From Hyphomonadaceae bacterium (lineage in GTDB: Bacteria > Pseudomonadota > Alphaproteobacteria > Caulobacterales > Aquidulcibacteraceae): DNA of 64,000 nt. The stretch covers positions 80,903 to 144,902 of the forward strand of contig JAEUMT010000028.1 in NCBI GenBank assembly GCA_016791365.1, read 5' to 3'. The position numbers and the translations under genes are program-made. Within the stretch, counting starts at the first letter, position 1. Each line of letters opens with the position of its first letter. Below, one piece after another: positions 26,021 to 33,877 of the stretch. A model generated the notes under the pieces. It made no database searches and was not told the origin of the DNA. It saw only the letters and a list, made by a program, of their open reading frames with translations.

Positions 26021-26117
26021 ACGTGGCGGGCTCCGCGCCGAAGGGGTTCGGGCGACGCTGCCAGCGCAGGGTGAATTTAGGCTAAACCATAACAGAGAAT
26101 CCCCTCCTTATGGCGGT

Positions 26118-26720
26118 GTGCCGCGCCATGCCGATCCCGCTTTGCCCGAACGCCGTCGCGGCCAGATTCTGGACGCGGCCCGCGAATGTTTCCGTGAACG
26201 CGGTTTCCGGCTGACCACAATCGAGGAAATCTGCGCCGAAGCGCGCATCAGCCCCGGCGCCCTCTACCGCTATTTCGACTCCAAGGCCGACATCATCGCC
26301 GCCATCGCCCTCGACGCACGCGCCGAAGCCGAAGCGATGTTGGACCGCGTTAACGGTTCAGAAGGTCTGATCGCCGGTCTCGCCGAACTGGCGCGCGTCT
26401 TCTTCGAAACGTTCGACGGTGACGGCGACGCCGCGCTTCTGGCGGACATCTGGGCCGAAGCGGCGCGCGACCCGCTTCTCGCCAAAGCCCTGCAACAGCG
26501 CGATCAAATCGCCGCCGGACGTCTCGCCGCCGCCATTGAACGCGCCCAACGCGACGGCTCGATCTATCCCGCTCTCCCCGCTTCGGAATCCGCCGAAGCG
26601 CTGCTCGCGTGCCTTGAAGGCATGGCCATGCGGCGCGCGCTCAGGCGCGAAAGCGGGGCAACCGAAGCCGTGCGGCGCTTCCGCACGTTCGCGTTGCATA
26701 TCCTAAAGCCTAAACGTTAG
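26118..26720 (+). CDS. TetR/AcrR-family transcriptional regulator
   Basis: The frame is open further upstream, but that part reads antisense to the kinase. I take the GTG at 26118 (200 residues); its Shine-Dalgarno is weak. Residues ~10-60 are the TetR helix-turn-helix: RRGQILDAARECFRERGF, then TIEEICAEARISPGALYRYF with the classic YRYF recognition helix end and DSKADII. The rest is the helical ligand-binding and dimer domain. The ligand is unknown. By position it could control itself and the divergent membrane kinase gene. Confidence 0.88.
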   Translation: MPRHADPALPERRRGQILDAARECFRERGFRLTTIEEICAEARISPGALYRYFDSKADIIAAIALDARAEAEAMLDRVNGSEGLIAGLAELARVFFETFDGDGDAALLADIWAEAARDPLLAKALQQRDQIAAGRLAAAIERAQRDGSIYPALPASESAEALLACLEGMAMRRALRRESGATEAVRRFRTFALHILKPKR

Positions 26721-26731
26721 ATTGCGCATCT

Positions 26732-27091
26732 TTAGGTTGAGCGATGGACGAGAATGATCGCCACGTTCGCCACAAAGCACAGCACCGAAAACGCAAACAG
26801 CCACGGAAACCCGTGGCTGTGGCGACGCCGCGCGCTCGCCTCCAGCCAGCCTCCGACCAGCACCAAGGCCGCCGAAACCACCAGGATCCACACCTCGTGA
26901 CCGTGCAAGAACCGGTGAACCGGCGCGAAATACCCGGCCAGCACCGCAATCCCGGAGGTCGCCCCCGACACCGCCGCCGCGATCATCGCCAACGCCGGCA
27001 AGCCGCAACAGATCGCGTGCAGGCTCATAACGGCGGCGTGTGCCAGATGGGCCCTTCGCCCGTCGCGCGCGCTGTTATGTTGTAACATCAC
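26732..27091 (-). CDS. MerC-like small membrane protein
   Basis: This protein has up to 119 residues and about four hydrophobic helices. It carries a Cys-Cys-Gly-Leu-Pro motif inside the first (SLHAICCGLPALAMI), as in MerC-type proteins that handle mercury or other metals. A His-rich loop (HRFLHGHEVW) and RRRHSHGF add potential metal ligands. The start is uncertain: tandem GTG/ATG at 27091/27088, or the internal ATG at 27028 before SLHAICC (98 residues). A Zur-box-like palindrome at 27073-27088 lies on top of the first start and would be a normal operator for the second. Family assignment is by motif and topology only. Confidence 0.65.
   Translation of the reverse strand: MMLQHNSARDGRRAHLAHAAVMSLHAICCGLPALAMIAAAVSGATSGIAVLAGYFAPVHRFLHGHEVWILVVSAALVLVGGWLEASARRRHSHGFPWLFAFSVLCFVANVAIILVHRST
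27073..27088. promoter_or_regulatory. Zur-box-like palindrome
   Basis: It contains ATGTTGTAACAT (27077-27088), one base off a perfect ATGTTATAACAT palindrome. On the minus strand the overlapping 15-mer TGTTACAACATAACA matches the enterobacterial Zur core TGTTATAATATAACA at 13 positions. These consensus forms are recalled, not searched. It sits at the start of the MerC-like gene, so zinc-dependent repression is plausible. Confidence 0.45.
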
Positions 27092-27231
27092 GCCGATTTA
27101 AGCGCCGCCCGGGCGCCGGTCAAGCGCATCGCCGGCGCGCTATCCTACTTTCGTGGTAATACACGGAACCGTCGCTTGCGGAACGCCAGCGAAGCGCGCA
27201 CATACCGGTTGCTACATTGAGGTAGAGGGCG

Positions 27232-27366
27232 ATGTTGGCTTACCTGGTGATTATCCGCGACGCGCTCATCGCAATGGCGCTTGCTTGGGTCGGCGTGACC
27301 TTGGAACAGCGTGCGGTCGAACAGCCAGGCTGCGCCGCCGAATCCTGCCAGACGATCGAGCGTTAA
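27232..27366 (+). CDS. Putative 44-aa membrane peptide
   Basis: A short frame of 44 codons starts with ATG at 27232, behind a purine-rich GAGGTAGAGGG. The product begins MLAYLVIIRDALIAMALAWV, an amphipathic-to-hydrophobic helix long enough to cross or lie on the inner membrane. It then has a polar tail with two cysteines and ends at TAA 27364-27366. It lies alone in the gap between the MerC-like gene and the first coiled-coil gene, on the coding strand of the latter and about 130 bases upstream. No family is recognised; it could be a real small protein or a chance frame. Confidence 0.42.
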   Translation: MLAYLVIIRDALIAMALAWVGVTLEQRAVEQPGCAAESCQTIER

Positions 27367-27496
27367 ACGCTTCGTCCCATTCGCGATCTTTCTGAGCGGC
27401 AGCTGGCCGTGGCAAGCGTTCGCCCTTGAATGGCCGCACTTCTTTCGTTCTCGTTGACCATACGCGCGCACTCCCGGCGCGCCCGCGGGACCATGC

Positions 27497-29200
27497 ATGA
27501 CCACGATTAGCCACGACACCGAACGAAGCGGCGATCCGGGGGCAATGATCGGTCTGCTTGGCTTGATCGTGGCCGGCGTTTGGATACTTGGCAGCATCGC
27601 CGGCGCCATCGTCCTTATCGGCCCCGCCAATATCGGCTCGCTCACCATTCCCGAATACGGCGCCGTCGGCGCCATCACCGTCCTGCCGGCTCTGATGGCC
27701 GTATTCTCCGGCCTCGCCGCCCGCGACAGCGCCCGCGCCCGCGCTGAAGCACGCCGCCTCGCCGACGCCGCCGATCGGCTCATGAACCCCGAGCGCAGCG
27801 CCGAGAACGCCGCGCGTCAGCTCGCGGAATCCGTGCGCGGCGAGATCAACCAGCTCGATCAGGCGCTGCTGCAAACCTTGAAGCGCCTGCAGGACGTCGA
27901 AGGCCAAATCTCGCGCCAGGCCAAGGCGGTCGACGACATGTCCGACCAGGCCAAGGCCGGCGCCAACCAGATGATCGTCGGCATGGAGCGCGAGCGCGAA
28001 GAGTTGATGCGCATCAGCCGCGACCTCACCAGCCAAGCGCAAAACATCGGCGACTCCATCGGCAAGCACACGCACTCGATCTCCGAAGCCGCGCGCGTCG
28101 CCGAAGCCGAAGTCCGCGCCGCCGACCAGGCGCTCGACCACCGCCTCACCTCCTTCGGCGCCGCCGCCGCGCTGATCTCCGACCGCACCAACGGCCTCTC
28201 CAACGCCGCCCAGGCCAGCGCCGATTCCGCGCTCCGTCTTGAACAAGCGCTCTCGACCGCGCTCGATGTTCTTTCGCGCGCCACCAGTCTCACCGACGCC
28301 GCGCGCCAATCGGCGGAAGCCGCCTCCTACGCCGCCAATTCCACCGCCGGCGCCGTCCGCGAAACCACGCACCGCGCCATCGACGACGCCAAGCGCGCCG
28401 CCGAACTCATTCGCGGCGAAGCCGTCAACGTCGAACGCGAAGCCGCCGTCGCGCTTGAGCGCCTGCGCGACGCCGCCGAAGCCGCGCGCGTTGCAGCCCG
28501 CGGCGCGCGCGACGCCGTCTCCGATGACGAACCGCAAATGCGTGTCCGCAATCGCGGCGGCGATCCCAAGTCAGACGAAGCCGCGCCCGGCTATGATCGC
28601 TCTTGGCGCGACGAAGCCGCCGATCCGCTCGAAATGCCGCCCACGCGCGGCCGCAACGATCCGCCGGCGCCCATGTTCGGCGACACGCCGCCTGACCAAC
28701 AGCAGCAGCGCCCGCGTGCGCCCGCCGCCGATCGCCCCGTCCCCGGCGATTGGACCTGGCGCGATCTCCTCTCCAACGTTGACGGCCCCGAACACGGCGC
28801 GCCGCCCGCCGCGCCGCGCCGCGAACCCGCCGCCGATCCCGTCGCGCACCTGCGCCGTCAAATCGCCGAACCGCGCACGCAAGCGCCGCCGATCGTCGAA
28901 ACGATTTCGCAATCGGGTCTCACACTCGATGACGTGTTCTCGCCGTCCGCACTCGAACGCATCGCCCAGCGCGCCCGCTCAGGCACGCAAGCGCGTCGCC
29001 GCGCCGTCCGTGACGCAGCGCCAGAAGCCGCGCGCCGCATGGGCGATTTCCTGCACCGCGACGCCCGCGCCAATCAGGAAGCGATGCAATTCCTGCGCAC
29101 CGAAGGCGCACGCATCGCCGAACAAATCGGCCGCGGCCGCGCGCAAATGAACGCCGAACTCACCCGCGCCTTCCTCCTCATCGACGCCGCCGCAGGCTAA
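27497..29200 (+). CDS. Membrane-anchored coiled-coil protein, paralogue A
   Basis: This protein has 567 residues. Two hydrophobic segments (about 17-42 and 52-72) form an N-terminal hairpin. A long Ala/Arg/Glu-rich coiled coil follows (about 75-345), then a Pro/Arg/Asp-rich disordered linker (~350-470) and a conserved C-terminal module (~475-567). Three blocks are shared with the gene at 31451-33262: AVRETTHRAIDDAKRAAELI, the ALERIAQRAR-SGTQARRRAVRDAAPEA segment, and the terminal LTRAFLLIDAA. The pair are therefore paralogues 2.2 kb apart. Architecture resembles polarity or scaffold proteins such as Caulobacter TipN (N-terminal membrane hairpin plus coiled coil), but I see no sequence match I can vouch for. 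Confidence 0.85.
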   Translation: MTTISHDTERSGDPGAMIGLLGLIVAGVWILGSIAGAIVLIGPANIGSLTIPEYGAVGAITVLPALMAVFSGLAARDSARARAEARRLADAADRLMNPERSAENAARQLAESVRGEINQLDQALLQTLKRLQDVEGQISRQAKAVDDMSDQAKAGANQMIVGMEREREELMRISRDLTSQAQNIGDSIGKHTHSISEAARVAEAEVRAADQALDHRLTSFGAAAALISDRTNGLSNAAQASADSALRLEQALSTALDVLSRATSLTDAARQSAEAASYAANSTAGAVRETTHRAIDDAKRAAELIRGEAVNVEREAAVALERLRDAAEAARVAARGARDAVSDDEPQMRVRNRGGDPKSDEAAPGYDRSWRDEAADPLEMPPTRGRNDPPAPMFGDTPPDQQQQRPRAPAADRPVPGDWTWRDLLSNVDGPEHGAPPAAPRREPAADPVAHLRRQIAEPRTQAPPIVETISQSGLTLDDVFSPSALERIAQRARSGTQARRRAVRDAAPEAARRMGDFLHRDARANQEAMQFLRTEGARIAEQIGRGRAQMNAELTRAFLLIDAAAG

Positions 29201-29209
29201 CGATCGACT

Positions 29210-29232
29210 CCCCGCCCCCTTGTGGGGCGGGG
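29210..29232 (+). terminator. GC hairpin after paralogue A
   Basis: CCCCGCCCC and GGGGCGGGG pair around a short loop ten bases after the stop at 29200. G-rich runs follow instead of a T-tract, so termination is uncertain. The motif is also a common dispersed repeat type. Confidence 0.4.
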
Positions 29233-29274
29233 TTGGGGGTGGGGGTGTTGGCGCGGCTTTCAACTAGCGTCACC

Positions 29275-29291
29275 CCCGGATTTAATCCGGG
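29275..29291. repeat. Palindromic element CCCGGATTTAATCCGGG
   Basis: A 17-base palindrome related to 22839-22857, just upstream of the VanX-type lipoprotein gene. It is a dispersed REP-like element. Confidence 0.6.
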
Positions 29292-29323
29292 AAGCACGAC
29301 GCCGCCCACAACATGAAACACCA

Positions 29324-29989
29324 ATGCGCGCCTTAATCCTCTGCCTCGCCCTCGCCGCCTGCGCCCACGCAATGCCAGCGCGTCCGGCGGATTTTGTCGA
29401 CGCCGCCAGCATCGTTCCAAATTTGCGCGTCGAGACGCGCTACGCCGCCGCGCACAATTTCGTCGGCCGCCGCATCGATGGCTACGAAGCGCCCATCTGC
29501 CTACTCACACGCCAAGCCGCCGAAGCCTTAGCGCGCGCACAAGCCGAACTCGCCACACGTGGTCTCGGCCTCAAAGTCTATGATTGCTACCGCCCGCAAC
29601 GCGCCGTCGCGCATTTCGCGCGCTGGGCCGCCGATCTCACCGACCAAACCACGAAACCCGAATTCTATCCCAACGTCGAAAAGTCGCGGCTCTTCGAGCT
29701 TGGCTACATCGCCGAACGCTCCGGCCACTCGCGCGGCTCCACCCTCGACCTCACCATCATCAATCTCGCCACCGGCGCCGAGATCGACATGGGCACGCCC
29801 TTCGATCTCTTCGACACGCGCTCATGGCCAACAGATCAAACCGTCAGCCCAGAAGCCCGCGCCAATCGCCTCATGCTGCAAACCCTCATGCGCACACACG
29901 GCTTCCGCCCCCTCCGCGAAGAATGGTGGCACTTCACCCTCGACCCCGAACCGCACCCCGAAACCTATTTCGATTTCCTCGTGCGCTAA
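29324..29989 (+). CDS. D-alanyl-D-alanine dipeptidase (VanX/DdpX family), lipoprotein
   Basis: I start at ATG 29324 because it gives a compact lipoprotein signal (MRALILCLALAACAH, lipobox LAAC, 221 residues); the open frame extends upstream without a signal. The M15D peptidase motifs are present: GHSRGSTLDLTI (His and Asp zinc ligands in the SxHxxGxxxD pattern) and EEWWHF (catalytic Glu and third zinc His). Also present is YDCYRPQRAV, the conserved Arg-containing segment. Such enzymes cut D-Ala-D-Ala, either recycling wall dipeptide or, in VanX, clearing the vancomycin target. A periplasmic lipoprotein form with no van genes nearby argues for recycling or wall turnover. Confidence 0.9.
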   Translation: MRALILCLALAACAHAMPARPADFVDAASIVPNLRVETRYAAAHNFVGRRIDGYEAPICLLTRQAAEALARAQAELATRGLGLKVYDCYRPQRAVAHFARWAADLTDQTTKPEFYPNVEKSRLFELGYIAERSGHSRGSTLDLTIINLATGAEIDMGTPFDLFDTRSWPTDQTVSPEARANRLMLQTLMRTHGFRPLREEWWHFTLDPEPHPETYFDFLVR

Positions 29990-29992
29990 CCG

Positions 29993-30072
29993 ACACCGCG
30001 TCCCCTCTCCTGGTTAAGGAGAGGGTGTCAGTGAGCGCAGCGAACGACGGGTGAGGTTTACCGGCGTTTGAA
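29993..30072. repeat. 80-bp dispersed repeat, copy A
   Basis: It contains the hairpin CTCTCCTGGTTAAGGAGAG and then GGGTGTCAGTGAGCG ... GACGGGTGAGGTTTACCGGC. It lies just after the VanX-type gene stop. The 523-base gap 29990-30512 is filled mostly with such elements and I see no gene in it. Confidence 0.75.
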
Positions 30073-30090
30073 ACATGAAGCGCAATCTCT

Positions 30091-30114
30091 TGGACCGCCG
30101 GCGCCCTCGCCGGC
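30091..30114. repeat. 24-bp dispersed element (single copy here)
   Basis: A GC-rich 24-mer beginning TGGACCGCCGGCGCC. It is identical to both arms of the inverted repeat at 59561-59650, 29 kb away. Diverged relatives are near 30323 and 30401. Confidence 0.7.
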
Positions 30115-30151
30115 ATCGGCACATAAAACCGCACAGGCGCCTAGGGAAACA

Positions 30152-30233
30152 ACACCGCGTCCCCTCTCCTGGTTAAGGAGAGGGTGTCAGTGAGCGATAG
30201 CGAACTGACGGGTGAGGTTTACCGGCGTTTGAA
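30152..30233. repeat. 80-bp dispersed repeat, copy B
   Basis: A direct copy of 29993-30072, almost identical except for a few bases near GAGCGATAGCGAACTGACGG. The two copies are 79 bases apart. Confidence 0.75.
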
Positions 30234-30261
30234 GCGTTGGCGCCACGTCTTGTGCCGACAG

Positions 30262-30310
30262 CAAACCTCATCCGGCGCTTCGCGCCACCTTCTCCTTAAC
30301 CAGGAGAAGG
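30262..30310. repeat. Partial inverted copy of the 80-bp repeat
   Basis: AAACCTCATCCGGCGCTTCG through CTTCTCCTTAACCAGGAGAAGG matches the complement of copies A/B with changes. Together A, B and this piece form a small repeat cluster before the unknown gene at 30513. Confidence 0.6.
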
Positions 30311-30512
30311 AACACAGTCCTCTTGGACCGTCGGCGTCTCGCCGGCGGTTTTGGTCCACGCTGCCAAAACCTGTGCGGCTTTACACACTAACGCCGGCGG
30401 GGGCGCCGGCGCTCCAAGAACACCACACCCCACCAACGGTGAACTCCCAATCCCGAGCACAGAAGAAATATAATCCCACACCCCCGCCAGCGGCGCGATA
30501 CTAGCGCCGCCA

Positions 30513-31229
30513 ATGCCAACCGACTCCCCGCCCCCAACCATCGCACCCCTCTGGGATCGCTTGCGCGCCACCTTCGCGCGCGTGATCGCGGCGGTCGGCG
30601 CACCGGCGGCGATTGCATTGCTCAACCTGTCTTCGCGCCATGTGCGGCTCGGCATCGTGCGCCAATTGCTCGCGCTCGAGAATCTGGCGCGCAAACTTCT
30701 CATCGTCGAAGCCGCCGCCTTCGGCTTGCCGGACGACACACGCGGACCGCAACTCGTCACCGTGCCGATCGGCCTCGTCACCATTAACCCTCCGCCGCGC
30801 GCCCGCTTCCAGGCGCCGCCGCGCCTGCCCGATCTCGCGCATCCCGAAACCTGGAACACGACCTTCGCGCTCGGGATGCCGCGCGATACGCGTGCTGTCG
30901 CCGATCGCCACGCGCCGCGCATCCGCGCGCTCTGGGGCAAGTCCGCGCCCGAACCGCTTCCGCCATCGCGGCGCGGCGGACGCCAACCGGCGCCGTTCCG
31001 GATTGCCTGCCGCTTCGAGGCGCTGCGCCGCGTGCTTAACGATCCCGCCCCGCACGCCCGCCGCCTCGCGCGCATCCAGCGGCGCGTTTACGTCCGTGCG
31101 CCGGAGCTTTTGCACCGCTACATCCACGCAACGACCCGCCGCTATTCCTACGATCCGCGCGATCCGCGTTTACCAATCGACATCTTCCGGTTCGTGCTGG
31201 CGCCTGTCGCGCGGCCCAACACCAGCTAG
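30513..31229 (+). CDS. Conserved-looking hypothetical protein (238 aa), function unknown
   Basis: The product is basic, Arg/Pro-rich and soluble, with an N-terminal helical part (SSRHVRLGIVRQLLALENLARKLLIVEAAAFGL) and a Pro-rich middle. The C-terminus is helical and aromatic (LLHRYIHATTRRYSYDPRDPR). There is no convincing signal peptide or catalytic motif. The start ATG has no clear Shine-Dalgarno. It lies between the repeat cluster and coiled-coil paralogue B on the same strand. I do not recognise the family. Confidence 0.68.
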   Translation: MPTDSPPPTIAPLWDRLRATFARVIAAVGAPAAIALLNLSSRHVRLGIVRQLLALENLARKLLIVEAAAFGLPDDTRGPQLVTVPIGLVTINPPPRARFQAPPRLPDLAHPETWNTTFALGMPRDTRAVADRHAPRIRALWGKSAPEPLPPSRRGGRQPAPFRIACRFEALRRVLNDPAPHARRLARIQRRVYVRAPELLHRYIHATTRRYSYDPRDPRLPIDIFRFVLAPVARPNTS

Positions 31230-31339
31230 ACGCGTCATGAGCCAAACGCGCCGATCATGCCGCACGCACGCAGCGCCGCGGCGCGCACGCGCATGCGCTT
31301 AACCTTACCATTCGCGCGTGGCGCAAGTTGGCCCGCCCT

Positions 31340-31358
31340 TTGCTCCGATTTGGAGCAA
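31340..31358. promoter_or_regulatory. 7-bp inverted repeat upstream of paralogue B
   Basis: TTGCTCC (31340-31346) and GGAGCAA (31352-31358) are perfect arms around GATTT. It could be a weak terminator for the upstream gene or an operator for the coiled-coil gene about 90 bases downstream. Confidence 0.4.
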
Positions 31359-31450
31359 GCCCACCAAGAGAAACCCACTCGCCTCGTTGGCATGGCCGTT
31401 GCAGCCAGCGGGTTAACGCCCGCGATCCCACGGGCGCGCGGGAGTTTACG

Positions 31451-33262
31451 ATGTACTACGGACAAGAGGACGACGAGCGCGATCCGTTCGAAGTTTTCGG
31501 CGAAGCCGAAAACACGAACGACGCCATCGCGGACGATTTCTCGGAGAATTTCTCCGAGGAGTTCGAACGCGAAGAGTTCACCACCTATTCAAGCGATGAG
31601 CCGAACGTGGTTGAGCCAAAGCACGAAACCAGGATCAAAACGGGCTTCTCATGGGCTGGCCTCGCCGGCGGCGTGATGTCGCTCGTGTGGATCGGCGGCG
31701 CCATTGGCGGCCCGCTCACCTATTTCGGCGTCAACGCCGTCATGGCGATGGACCCGGCGATGCAAGCCGGCCTCATCGCTCTGGCCTTCGGCCCGGCGCT
31801 GTTGTTCTGGGTTGCAGCCTCCGCCGCCGGCGAAGCGCTGAAAGCCCGCAAGCTCGCGACCGAGCTCACCCGTCTCGCACACGAAGCGGCGATGCCGGTC
31901 GAGAACGGCGAAGCGCAGGCCCAGCGTCTCACCGAAACCGTGAAGCACGAAATCGAGTCGCTTAACGACGCGGTCTCGGCTGCATTGGATCGCCTGGCGG
32001 AACTGGAAGCCGCCGCGCAGCGCAATGCCAACCTCTTCGGTGAAGCGGTCGCCGCCTCGCGTCAGAACACCCAAGCCATGGCCGACACGCTCGTCCGCGA
32101 ACGCGAAGCCCTGGTCGAGGTCAAAGCCGACATCAAGGACCAGACGGACGTGATCGCCAACTCGATCGGCCGCCAGGTCCGCTTGATGCGCGAAGCCTCA
32201 AAGCTGGTGAAGACGGAAGTCACCGCCGCCGAGCACGCGCTGGAAACGCACCTCTCCTCGTTCGCCGCCTCCGCCAGCGTTATCGGTGAGCGTACGCACC
32301 AGTTCCACATCGCCGCCGATACGGCCAACGCCGCCGCTGCTTCGCTCAACGGTTCAATGTCGGAAATGCTCGGCGGCCTCGCCGAAGCCACCCGCCTGAC
32401 CGAGACGGCCAAGAAGTCGACCGCCGAAGCCGTGCTCGTCGCCAACGAAACCGCCGCCGCGGTTCGCGAAACGACGCGCGGCGCCGTCAGCGAAGCCAAG
32501 CGCGCGGCTCAGCTGATCCGCGCCGAAGCGCAGGCCATGCAGGAAGCCGCCAACATCACGATGGCGCGCCTCAACGAAATGTCGACAACCTCGCAAGGTC
32601 ACGTCGCCACGATCGAGAAGCGCCTCGGCGCCATCGCCTCGACGGCCGCCGTGAAGAAGCCAGTCGTCGCCGAGCGCAAGCTCGAAGCTGTCGCCTACGC
32701 CGAGCAGGACGAAATGACGACGCTGCACGCAGCGGCCAACGCGGCCGTCGCCCGCGGCGGCTCGCGTCAGCGCGTTGAAACCCGCGCCGCGGTCGAAGTC
32801 GAAACGCATCCGAAGAAAGTCTTCAAGGGCTTCGGCTCATGGGGCAACTTCATGCCGCCGCACCGCGCTGAAGAGCCGATGCAGGCAGCCAACGAGAGCG
32901 CCTTCGAACTGGCCGATTTCGGCCGCGAAGAACCTGTCGTCGATCGCGACGCGATGCTGAAGACCGGCGCGCTCGATCTGGTCACCGACTCGGGTGTTGA
33001 TCTCGACGAAGTGCTGGATGCCGCCGACCTCGAGCGTATCGCCCGCTGCTCACGCGATGGCGCCAGCGCGCGCCGCCGTGCGGTCATCGACGCCGCCCCC
33101 GGCGCCGTCACCCGCATCTCGCGTCACATGAAGCGCAACACCGGCGCCCATGAAACCGCGGCTCAATTCCGCTCGCGCCCCGATCTCGCCAAGAGCGAGA
33201 AGAAGGGCGAAAGCGGCGACCTGGTCCGCGCCTACCTGTTGATCGACGCCGCTCTGGCTTGA
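31451..33262 (+). CDS. Membrane-anchored coiled-coil protein, paralogue B
   Basis: I start at ATG 31451, behind GGGAG, giving 603 residues. The first ~60 residues are strongly acidic (DDERDPFEVFGE ...), which paralogue A lacks. A hydrophobic hairpin follows (about 70-95 and 105-125), then a long coiled coil (~130-430), a linker, and the conserved C-terminal module. Shared blocks with 27497-29200 include AVRETTRGAVSEAKRAAQLI, LERIARCSRDGASARRRAV and LVRAYLLIDAALA. The common layout implies a membrane scaffold that multimerises through the coil. Its TGA abuts, with zero spacing, the stop of the convergent Mla lipoprotein gene. Confidence 0.86.
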   Translation: MYYGQEDDERDPFEVFGEAENTNDAIADDFSENFSEEFEREEFTTYSSDEPNVVEPKHETRIKTGFSWAGLAGGVMSLVWIGGAIGGPLTYFGVNAVMAMDPAMQAGLIALAFGPALLFWVAASAAGEALKARKLATELTRLAHEAAMPVENGEAQAQRLTETVKHEIESLNDAVSAALDRLAELEAAAQRNANLFGEAVAASRQNTQAMADTLVREREALVEVKADIKDQTDVIANSIGRQVRLMREASKLVKTEVTAAEHALETHLSSFAASASVIGERTHQFHIAADTANAAAASLNGSMSEMLGGLAEATRLTETAKKSTAEAVLVANETAAAVRETTRGAVSEAKRAAQLIRAEAQAMQEAANITMARLNEMSTTSQGHVATIEKRLGAIASTAAVKKPVVAERKLEAVAYAEQDEMTTLHAAANAAVARGGSRQRVETRAAVEVETHPKKVFKGFGSWGNFMPPHRAEEPMQAANESAFELADFGREEPVVDRDAMLKTGALDLVTDSGVDLDEVLDAADLERIARCSRDGASARRRAVIDAAPGAVTRISRHMKRNTGAHETAAQFRSRPDLAKSEKKGESGDLVRAYLLIDAALA

Positions 33263-33877
33263 TCAATTCCCGGCGGCTGGAGCCTCAGCAGCTTCCGCCG
33301 CCGCATCCGCCGCAAACTCCCCAATGCGCGCGCTGCCTTCACGGGCGGCGCGCGCAAGCGCGTCAGCCGCCACCGAAGAAGACCGCGCACTCACCGGCGC
33401 CGTCGTGTCGATAATCCGCGACGCGATAATGCGCCGCCCCGGCGCGACAATGCGAACATCCGCGCGGAAGTGCGCGGTCATATCTTCTTCGCGCACTTCA
33501 AAATCCAAAACCTCCCAGCGGACCTCATACTCCGCCCGCGCCTCGCCCGTGCGCGTCGCGGCGCGGAAGCGGCCTTGATTGACGATCGTCTCCGCCAGAA
33601 TTTGCTGGAGCGCATCGGCCGCGCGGTTCGACCATTGCGACTGGTCCACATACGCAATCGTATCCGCTGTCCGCCAGATGAGATCGAACCCAAGGATCGA
33701 GCGCTCACCCGTCGGCTGCGCGATAGCGATCACCGCATCGACCGGCGCGCCTTGCAGGGGCTGAACGCTCCGCGCTTCAAGCACGTACGTCCGCGGCGGC
33801 GGCGGCGGTTTCGGCAGCAGCGAAATGCAGCCGCCCAACATCGAGGCAGCGAGCAGCAAACTTGCGGCGCGGATCAT
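33263..33877 (-). CDS. ABC-type transport auxiliary lipoprotein (PqiC/DUF330-like)
   Basis: This 204-residue lipoprotein has signal MIRAASLLLAASMLGGC (lipobox LGGC at residue 17), then a short proline-rich tether and a domain with YVLEARSVQP, DLIWRT and DQSQWSNRAADALQQIL, typical of the PqiC-like auxiliary family. These partner MCE transporters in moving phospholipids between inner and outer membranes. Its ATG overlaps the MlaD stop by four bases (ATGA), so it is translationally coupled as the last gene of the operon. Confidence 0.85.
   Translation of the reverse strand: MIRAASLLLAASMLGGCISLLPKPPPPPRTYVLEARSVQPLQGAPVDAVIAIAQPTGERSILGFDLIWRTADTIAYVDQSQWSNRAADALQQILAETIVNQGRFRAATRTGEARAEYEVRWEVLDFEVREEDMTAHFRADVRIVAPGRRIIASRIIDTTAPVSARSSSVAADALARAAREGSARIGEFAADAAAEAAEAPAAGN

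Noticed and set aside
27145..27783. 212-codon minus-strand frame overlapping the start of coiled-coil paralogue A
   Set aside because: Composition is Arg/Ala/Ser shadow-like, it crosses a conserved membrane hairpin on the other strand and has no recognisable domain.
29210..29232. A strong rho-independent terminator after paralogue A
   Set aside because: The hairpin lacks a T-tract and resembles a dispersed repeat, so I keep it only at low confidence.
30184..30504. 106-codon plus-strand frame in the repeat cluster
   Set aside because: It runs through two copies of dispersed repeats, so its sequence is explained by them.
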